Source: Aldehydirespirator sp965204875
GTDB lineage: Bacteria; Actinomycetota; Acidimicrobiia; Acidimicrobiales; Aldehydirespiratoraceae
Assembly (NCBI GenBank): GCA_965204875.1
Contig: OZ242020.1
Location: 558,001-622,000, forward strand
Length of the DNA: 64,000 nt
Direction: 5' to 3'
The notes under the pieces: model-generated
The model's input: the letters and a program-made list of their open reading frames with translations, nothing else
Told to the model about the DNA's origin: nothing
Databases searched by the model: none
Position numbers and translations under genes: made by a program
Part shown: piece after piece, positions 58,643 to 64,000 of the stretch
How the letters are laid out: each line of letters opens with the position of its first letter
Numbering within the stretch: the stretch's first letter is position 1

Positions 58643-59515
58643 GTGACTGGGGTGGAACTGACGGTGCCGCTTGATGGCGATCCCGGACCGGCGGCTGAGG
58701 CCTCTGCGAGTACCGGACCGCTTCCTGCGTCTCGGGAACCCTCTGAGGCGGCTACCTACGAGCGCGACGGGCATGTGGCGGTGATCACCTACAACCGGCC
58801 CGAGGCCCGCAACGCCGTCAACGGTGCGATGCGCCGAGCGCTCGACGCGGCCTGGACGGCCTTCCGAGCCGACACCGACGCCTGGGTGGCCATCGTCACC
58901 GGCTCGGGCCCGGCGTTCTGCGCGGGCGCCGACCTCAAAGATCCCGACGGCGCCACAGGCGACTGGCCCGGCTCGTTCTGGGAACAGCCCACCATCACCA
59001 CATTCGAATCGGGCATGGAGATATGGAAACCGACCATCGCCGCGGTCAACGGGCCCTGCATCGGCTACGGCCTCACCGCGGTGCTGGCATGTGACTTCGT
59101 GCTGGCCAGCGAGCGTGCCAGTTTCGCCTACCCCGAGGTGCGCATCGGCATCCCCACCATCGTCGGGGCCCTGCGGCTTCCCGGTCGGGTGGCCTGGCCC
59201 GATGCCCTTGAGCTACTGCTCACCGGCGAGACGATCGACGCCACCAAGGCACGCGAGATCGGCCTCGTGTGGCGGGTCACGCCCCACGCAGAGCTGATGG
59301 CCGAGGCCCGCAGCCTCGCCGATAGGCTCTGCGCCGGCGCGCCCCTGGCAGTGCGCGCCACCAAGGAGATCGCCCACCGGGGCCGCACCCTGCCCTGGAC
59401 AGAAGCCGTGCGCATGGGCGAGACCATGCGCCGCGTGGCCTCCAACACCGCCGACGCGACAGAAGGCCGCAACGCCTGGCAACAACGCCGCCCCCCAACC
59501 TGGCAAGCCCGCTAG
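58643..59515 (+). CDS. Enoyl-CoA hydratase/isomerase family protein
   Basis: Crotonase-fold enzymes act on acyl-CoA thioesters. The 290-residue protein contains VAVITYNRPEARNAVNGAMR, SGPAFCAGADLKDP (oxyanion hole), KPTIAAVNGPCIGYGLTAV and SFAYPEVRIGIPTIVGALRL. The catalytic pair of Glu residues typical of hydratases is not obvious (IPTIVG where many have GxxPGxG), so the reaction is uncertain. The first 35 residues are a low-complexity extension. The GTG at 58643 was taken, and ATG codons further in are absent until the core. Confidence 0.88.
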   Translation: MTGVELTVPLDGDPGPAAEASASTGPLPASREPSEAATYERDGHVAVITYNRPEARNAVNGAMRRALDAAWTAFRADTDAWVAIVTGSGPAFCAGADLKDPDGATGDWPGSFWEQPTITTFESGMEIWKPTIAAVNGPCIGYGLTAVLACDFVLASERASFAYPEVRIGIPTIVGALRLPGRVAWPDALELLLTGETIDATKAREIGLVWRVTPHAELMAEARSLADRLCAGAPLAVRATKEIAHRGRTLPWTEAVRMGETMRRVASNTADATEGRNAWQQRRPPTWQAR

Positions 59516-59601
59516 ACAGGTACGCTCCGCTCATGCGGCGATGAACGGACGCGTGAAGTTCACGGTCGTAGTGGCACATCCCCAATCATCTGAGGTGTGA
59601 G

Positions 59602-60030
59602 ATGGACTTGCAGACACTCAGCGACAGAGCCGAGATAACCGACCTGCTGACCAACTACGCACGCGCCATCGACCGGCGGGACTGGGACCTCTTCCGCAGC
59701 CTCTTCACAGCCGACGCCCGCATCGACTACACCCGAGTCGACGGGATCGCCGGAAACGTCGAGGAAACCGCCGATTTCGTCGCCCAGGCGATGACCGTGT
59801 TCGAAGCCACCCAGCACCAGATCTCCAACATCGACATCGAGATCGACGGCGACGAGGCCCAAGCAACGGCCATGCTCCACAACCCGCTCAAACTGCCCGG
59901 CCACCCGGTGTGGGTCGCCGGCGGGTGGTACCACCACAAGCTGGTACGCACACCCCAAGGCTGGCGAAGCCGATCAGCGGACCTTCACTGGGCAGGCGAC
60001 ATCGCCGCCGCCCCACATTTAAAGACCTAG
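59602..60030 (+). CDS. SnoaL/NTF2-like protein
   Basis: This 142-residue alpha+beta-barrel protein has ITDLLTNYARAIDRRDWDLF, RSLFTADARIDYTRVDG and WVAGGWYHHKLVRTPQGWRS, the usual layout of SnoaL-like hydratases, isomerases and dehydratases. ATG 59602 follows GGTGTGAG. Substrate is not known. It is 86 bp downstream of the enoyl-CoA hydratase-like gene and may be expressed with it. Confidence 0.85.
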   Translation: MDLQTLSDRAEITDLLTNYARAIDRRDWDLFRSLFTADARIDYTRVDGIAGNVEETADFVAQAMTVFEATQHQISNIDIEIDGDEAQATAMLHNPLKLPGHPVWVAGGWYHHKLVRTPQGWRSRSADLHWAGDIAAAPHLKT

Positions 60031-60094
60031 CGACCGGGTCCTGCGGCTTTGCGCTGAGTTACTCCCGGAGCACTCTCGACGAACGGAGAACAAC

Positions 60095-61156
60095 ATGCCA
60101 ATCTATCACCTTTCCGGGCGAGACTTGGTGGAACTAGACTCCACGACCTTCGAGGGCGAGGGACTCTGGGAACGGCGAGACCTTCAAGCGCGCCTCAAGT
60201 CAAACATTGAGATGATCGCACCCGACACCCTGGTAGTCGCTGAGGAATTCGGCGAATGGGATAGCGGTCGCCGAATAGACCTGCTAGGCATTGACAAGGA
60301 CGCCAACCTAGTTGTGATCGAACTAAAGCGGACACAAAGCGGCGGCCATATGGAGCTTCAAGCAATCCGATATGCCGCAATGATCTCCTCAATGACCTTC
60401 AATAAGCTAGTGGCTATCTACTCTGACTATCTGGACCGCGAACTAGCGGACTCGAGCCACACTGACGGCACCGGTGACAACGGCACCGCCGCAGATGCCA
60501 GAGTTGAGTTACTCGAGTTCTTGGAATGCGATGATGAGCCTGAGTCATTCGGTCAGGAAGTGCGGATCGTGCTGGCATCCGCAGACTTTTCCAAGGAACT
60601 TACGACCTCGGTTATATGGTTGAATGACAATTATGGACTCGGGATCCGCTGTGTGCGAATGAGTCCATACAAATACGGGAACGGAGATCAAGACGAAATA
60701 TTGCTTGAAGTTCAGCAGGTCATACCTTTACCGGAAGCCACTGAGTATCAGGTGGCAGTCCAGGAGAAAGCCCAGCAGAAACGGCGAAGCAGGGGGCGCC
60801 GCATATTGTACGATGTGACGATTGGAAGCGAAAAAAGCCACCAGGTACCCAAAAATAAGATGATGTATCTGATCATTTCAGCACTGCTAAGGGATGCTAG
60901 CATCAGTAATGACAAGGTACAACAAGTTATCCCCAAGATTAGGGACTACAATAGCGAGACAGACTTTGAGCAAGCCCGACGGAAATTCGCTTCTGCTCCT
61001 ATCAAGCGGTTCTTCTGTGATATCGATCAAGGAGTTCTCTCTGAAGAAAGATACTACTTGATCTCTAGCGGATGGGGTCTAGAAGCGTCGACAATTGTTG
61101 ACCAGATCGAGGAAGAGTTCCCCACCTTCGAGTTCGAGATTTCCCCGAGACCATAG
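60095..61156 (+). CDS. PD-(D/E)XK nuclease-like protein (DUF91/NucS-like)
   Basis: The 353-residue protein has a restriction-endonuclease-like core: Asp in GRRIDLLGIDK and ExK in NLVVIELKRTQSGGH, with a conserved ALQAIRYAAMISSM helix after it. This layout matches NucS/DUF91-type nucleases. The C-terminal 200 residues (RRILYDVTIGSEKSHQ, YLIISALLRDAS) look like a separate domain, partly similar to a DUF4357-like or winged-helix region, but I cannot name it. The gene is A+T-richer than neighbours, suggesting recent transfer. It could be a stand-alone defence or repair nuclease. Confidence 0.7.
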   Translation: MPIYHLSGRDLVELDSTTFEGEGLWERRDLQARLKSNIEMIAPDTLVVAEEFGEWDSGRRIDLLGIDKDANLVVIELKRTQSGGHMELQAIRYAAMISSMTFNKLVAIYSDYLDRELADSSHTDGTGDNGTAADARVELLEFLECDDEPESFGQEVRIVLASADFSKELTTSVIWLNDNYGLGIRCVRMSPYKYGNGDQDEILLEVQQVIPLPEATEYQVAVQEKAQQKRRSRGRRILYDVTIGSEKSHQVPKNKMMYLIISALLRDASISNDKVQQVIPKIRDYNSETDFEQARRKFASAPIKRFFCDIDQGVLSEERYYLISSGWGLEASTIVDQIEEEFPTFEFEISPRP

Positions 61157-61199
61157 TGCTCGTCACAGCACACATGAGTCCCCTAGCGGGGAGTGGCAT

Positions 61200-63008
61200 T
61201 CAGTCGTAGGTGGCCTCGAGCCACCATTGACTGGACTCCAGCACGCAGAGGTGGGCGGAGCCGTCGTCGAGGATCATCTGGAAGCGGGCCTGGCGGCGGC
61301 GGGTCGAGGGATGCCACCAGCGCTCGTCCAGTGGCCAGGGGCCGGCCCAGGAGACGATCCTGCGGCTGCGGCCCCGTGAGTCCGTCAGCAGGCTCGGTGC
61401 CGCGCTCGCCTCGCCCCGGCCACCGACGGTGACGGCGGTGCCGGCGCAATCGGTGACCGTGACCGGCTCGGGCGTTCTCAGCACCACCGCTGGATGAGGC
61501 GGCGGCAACCTCCCCGGCCACGGCGCGGCCAATGCCTCGGCCCTCGTGTCCGCCCCATCGCCCTGGCGAGCGCTCCTGGCTTGCTCAGCGGCGGTTCTGG
61601 CTGTCATTGCAGCACTCGACGACGCAGCGCTGCGCTTCATGCTGGCGGCTTGCTCAGCGGCGGTTCTGGCTGTCATTGCAGCTCTTGCGACCCCGCTTTC
61701 GGCATCCTTTAACAAGTCGGTGTCGGTGTCATGCAGCGGCACCTTGAGTCCGCTGTCGGCGGGACGGCGCCCGCCGCTCAGGCGGGGCTCGGTCACCGCG
61801 GCATCGCCCAAGAGCCCCTGCACTCGGGCCAGCGTCTTGGCGGCCCGCTCGCCGCTCCCGTGCGGAGCGCCCCACAACCCGAGCTGGCGGCCCACCGCGG
61901 GCGCCACCTCGAAAGGCGTGAGCCGGATGAGCCGGATCGGGCCCGTCGGACGCTGCGATGACCTGTACCAGCCCTCAAGCTGCCAGCGCACCCGGTCTAC
62001 GACGGCCGCCGTGTTGAAACGGAACTCGTGGCGCCAGCGGCGGCTGCTGGTGTGGCCGCTGTCAGAGCCGGCCTCGATGCCGACGCTCACGCAGTCCAGC
62101 CCGTTGCGGGCCAGCCGGGCCACCATCTCGCCGGCCAATGCCCTGGCCATGAACGCCACGGTCTCGATGCGATCCGCGGGCGGGTCGATCTCTGCCTCAG
62201 CGGCCGGCTCGCCGTCGGCGGGCTGCGCCCCCGGCAAGCGGTCGTCGAGGCCGCTGGCGAGCCGGTGCGCCAGCAGCCCAGGCCAGCCGAAGCGTCCCAG
62301 CATGTCGGCCTCGGACAGCGCGGCCAGATCGCCCAGTGTTCGCATCCCCAGCCGCCACAGAACGTCGAGCAGTGCCTGCACGTCGCCCGTTGCGAGATGC
62401 AGCGGTGATGTGCTCTCGCCCAGGGAGGACAGGGGCAGCTCGGCCAGGAACCGCCGGCCCTGCTGCGGCGGCACCACCAGGACGGCCACAGCGGCGGAGG
62501 TCTTCGCGGCGGCGGGTGTCTTCGCAGCGGCGGGTGTAGCGGCGGATGTTGGAGGCGCTCGGGCTGCCCTGCGGGCGGCGAGACCGGCGGCGAAGAGCCC
62601 GTCGGACACGCCCACACCGACCCTCGAGGCCGACGGCACCGCCTCGGCGACTGCACGAGCGACGAGATCGGCCAAAACCGGCTCGCCCCCGAAGTAGCGT
62701 GACGGCCCTCTCGCTGCGAACACGTGCAGACCGGGACGCAGCACCTCGGCTGCGGGAGTGAACTGCTCCAGGGCCGCAGCCACAGGCTCGCAGTGATGAG
62801 TATCGGGCTCGCTGAACTCCACCGCCACCAGCCGCGCCGGCTGCGACGCTGATTGCCGGGGTGGCTGCGGGCGTGCCATCGGTCGCGACGGGCCGGGCGG
62901 GCTAACCCGCTCGACGCTGCCTGCCTGTGAGGCCATCGCCGGACGCGACGGCCAGATCGTGATCCACACGGGCCACACGAGGACCGTGGCCGGCAGCGGA
63001 CACGCCAC
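61200..63008 (-). CDS. imuB: ImuB, Y-family polymerase-like mutasome adaptor
   Basis: ImuB is a catalytically inactive Y-family polymerase relative that links DnaE2 and ImuA' to the beta clamp during SOS mutagenesis. The frame from GTG 63008 (602 residues) starts near TVLVWPVWITIWPSRPAMAS (compare the family VLxLWxPDWP), has LRPGLHVFAARGPSRYFGGE, LWRLGMRTLGDLAAL and the C-terminal SWAGPWPLDERWWHP. The linker contains duplicated AAMTARTAAEQA elements (from a 69-bp repeat, 61578-61682). It overlaps imuA' by about 100 bp. An ATG at 63053 is possible but extends non-family sequence. Confidence 0.88.
   Translation of the reverse strand: MACPLPATVLVWPVWITIWPSRPAMASQAGSVERVSPPGPSRPMARPQPPRQSASQPARLVAVEFSEPDTHHCEPVAAALEQFTPAAEVLRPGLHVFAARGPSRYFGGEPVLADLVARAVAEAVPSASRVGVGVSDGLFAAGLAARRAARAPPTSAATPAAAKTPAAAKTSAAVAVLVVPPQQGRRFLAELPLSSLGESTSPLHLATGDVQALLDVLWRLGMRTLGDLAALSEADMLGRFGWPGLLAHRLASGLDDRLPGAQPADGEPAAEAEIDPPADRIETVAFMARALAGEMVARLARNGLDCVSVGIEAGSDSGHTSSRRWRHEFRFNTAAVVDRVRWQLEGWYRSSQRPTGPIRLIRLTPFEVAPAVGRQLGLWGAPHGSGERAAKTLARVQGLLGDAAVTEPRLSGGRRPADSGLKVPLHDTDTDLLKDAESGVARAAMTARTAAEQAASMKRSAASSSAAMTARTAAEQARSARQGDGADTRAEALAAPWPGRLPPPHPAVVLRTPEPVTVTDCAGTAVTVGGRGEASAAPSLLTDSRGRSRRIVSWAGPWPLDERWWHPSTRRRQARFQMILDDGSAHLCVLESSQWWLEATYD
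61578..61682 (-). repeat. 69-bp in-frame duplication in imuB
   Basis: A 36-bp stretch recurs 69 bp apart (61578-61613 and 61647-61682), 23 codons, so it extends the linker of ImuB without shifting the frame and encodes two AAMTARTAAEQA segments. Confidence 0.88.
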
Positions 63009-63786
63009 CGGACGCAACCACCCCACCACCCTCCACACAAGCCACGCGGCCATCCGCGGAGGGCAGCCACAGCAGCATTCGACGGGGACGTGACGCCGCT
63101 CCCCGGCCTCCGACGGTCACCTCGGCCCGGCGTGCCAGCAGGCGGCCATGCCCGGCTTCGATGCCCGTCCAGAGAACCTGATCGATGGCCAGGCGAACCT
63201 CGGGCCGCAGGCCGGCGGCCTCCGTAGAGGGGTCACAGCCGAGAACGCATATCAGCGAGGTGCCGTGCTCGCGCATCCGTGCCGCCAACCGCCGCGCCGT
63301 CGCGCCCCCCGGCAGGATTCCCGGCCCCAGCAGCACGAGGTCGAAGCCGCCCACCACCGCTCCCAGCACATCGGCGACTGTGCTCGCACCAAGCACGCAC
63401 CTGCCCCTCGCCGCGGACGGCAGTTCCACCAGCCTCCATCGCTGCAGGTCGGCACCCCTGCCGGCAAGCGCGGACACGCCCAGATCGGCCATGCCCACCG
63501 AGGCCACCCAGTTGCCCTGCCTGGAAGCCTCGGCAGCCAGCGCAGTGGCCAGCGTCACCGAACCGTGACCTCGAACCGTCAGGGCGGTTCCCCGCCGGAT
63601 GCCGCCCTCGGGCAGCACCGCGACCAACCCCTCCTCCACCGGGAGCCACCGCTCAGGGTCAGCCCCGACGGGCTTGACGAGCCGGGCCGGCAGCGCCTGT
63701 GCGGCCGGTGAAGCCGCCTGTGCCGTTTGTGGAACTGCTCGTGGAGCCGCCAGTGAAACCGCTGGCGCTGGCTGCGGGGCCGCCAT
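62902..63786 (-). CDS. imuA': ImuA', RecA-like mutasome component
   Basis: ImuA' is a RecA-related protein that helps build the ImuA'-ImuB-DnaE2 translesion complex. The 294-residue protein has an Ala/Pro-rich N-terminus, then VEEGLVAVLPEGGIRRGTAL, VRGHGSVTLATALAAEASRQ, VGMADLGVSALAGRGADLQR and VLLGPGILPGGATARRLAAR, all like actinobacterial ImuA'. Walker motifs are degenerate, as usual. It starts at ATG 63786, 13 bp from the LexA box, and overlaps imuB. Confidence 0.88.
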   Translation of the reverse strand: MAAPQPAPAVSLAAPRAVPQTAQAASPAAQALPARLVKPVGADPERWLPVEEGLVAVLPEGGIRRGTALTVRGHGSVTLATALAAEASRQGNWVASVGMADLGVSALAGRGADLQRWRLVELPSAARGRCVLGASTVADVLGAVVGGFDLVLLGPGILPGGATARRLAARMREHGTSLICVLGCDPSTEAAGLRPEVRLAIDQVLWTGIEAGHGRLLARRAEVTVGGRGAASRPRRMLLWLPSADGRVACVEGGGVVASGGVSAAGHGPRVARVDHDLAVASGDGLTGRQRRAG

Positions 63787-63798
63787 CGGTCCACTATA

Positions 63799-63812
63799 CG
63801 AACATATGTTCG
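63799..63812. promoter_or_regulatory. LexA (SOS) box between imuA' and dnaE2
   Basis: CGAACATATGTTCG is a perfect palindrome and matches the actinobacterial LexA consensus GAAC-N4-GTTC. It lies in the 45-bp space between divergent imuA' and dnaE2, so one site should repress both until DNA damage. TATAC and TATAGG flank it as possible -10 boxes. Confidence 0.88.
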
Positions 63813-63831
63813 GTTCTATAGGGTTGAGGCG

Positions 63832-64000
63832 GTGGGGTTCGACAACCCGATCATCCCCTGGCGAGAGCTGGAGCGCCGCCTGTCAGACCGGGTCGACGCG
63901 CCTCCCGGCGGGGCGGGTGCCGCTGAGGCGCGCCACGGCGGGGCGGGCTATCCGGATCGGGTCGGGCAATCCGCCGGGCAGAGCGGCGACCGCGCAGGCC
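63832..64000 (+). CDS. dnaE2: Error-prone DNA polymerase III alpha subunit, N-terminal fragment
   Basis: A GTG at 63832 opens VGFDNPIIPWRELERRLSDR, which matches the DnaE2 N-terminus (MGFxNPPxPWxELERxLS). The frame stays open to the window edge (56 codons) through a Gly/Ala-rich variable stretch. DnaE2 is the translesion polymerase of the SOS mutasome with ImuA' and ImuB. Divergence from imuA' over a LexA box fits induction by damage. The rest of the gene lies outside. Confidence 0.85.
   Translation, partial: MGFDNPIIPWRELERRLSDRVDAPPGGAGAAEARHGGAGYPDRVGQSAGQSGDRAG

Noticed and set aside
58416..58646. 76-codon frame before the enoyl-CoA hydratase gene
   Set aside because: Composition is not protein-like and no homology is apparent, although a TAGACT box precedes an internal ATG.
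1..64000. tRNA or rRNA genes, insertion sequences, attachment sites, riboswitches
   Set aside because: I scanned for TpsiC-arm text, transposase motifs and terminal inverted repeats and saw none convincing; without a covariance search small RNAs could still be missed.

Overview
The window is high-G+C actinobacterial DNA. Supporting signs are a WhiB-type regulator, GTG and TTG starts, TANNNT promoters at start codons, an Asp-type MurA, and an ImuA'/ImuB/DnaE2 set with a GAAC-N4-GTTC LexA box. The mixture (Urt-like importer, Paa epoxidase, LigAB-type ring cleavage, many CoA enzymes) fits an environmental heterotroph, perhaps of class Acidimicrobiia; that placement is inference. No rRNA, tRNA, CRISPR array or insertion sequence was recognised.

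Layout. 1-6.1 kb: the end of an aminotransferase of the HisC type, a dimethylglycine/sarcosine dehydrogenase-like flavoprotein, a sulfotransferase-like protein and a quinone-reductase-like enzyme. 6.2-11.3 kb is an accessory patch: whiB with an AbiEi-like gene, a coiled-coil lipoprotein coupled to a 40-codon ORF, an A+T-richer reverse transcriptase gene, and a peroxiredoxin whose catalytic Cys codon is UGA. A decayed copy of the peroxiredoxin 3' end lies on the other side of the reverse transcriptase. 11.3-17.1 kb: a GlcD-type oxidase, an antitoxin remnant, an aldehyde dehydrogenase and paaA-D-B-C.

17.1-31.9 kb is a catabolic region. It has an amidase, a branched-chain/urea-type ABC importer, a cytoplasmic START-like/periplasmic-binding-protein fusion, an ArsR regulator, LigB and LigA, a semialdehyde dehydrogenase, a hydratase, a P450 and a thiolase. 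Read together, they suggest uptake or sensing of an aromatic compound (possibly an amide), oxidation, extradiol cleavage, and degradation through the dehydrogenase/hydratase branch of meta cleavage. The substrate is unknown.

32.0-56.0 kb is mostly housekeeping: ilvBNC, a MATE exporter, gatCAB, a PASTA pseudokinase, an orphan DNA methyltransferase, ligA, mnmA with a cysteine desulfurase, a rhomboid protease, a NifU-like protein, murA and an MFS carrier. 56.0-64.0 kb has a VapBC pair, an AbiEi-like/Fic fusion, an enoyl-CoA hydratase, a SnoaL-like protein, an A+T-richer PD-(D/E)XK nuclease, and the SOS mutasome imuA'-imuB diverging from dnaE2.

A recurring oddity is short tandem duplication, mostly 60-83 bp, many copies spanning a translation start or gene junction. 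The most notable single locus is the candidate selenocysteine peroxiredoxin at 10614-11093, followed by the neighbouring reverse transcriptase.
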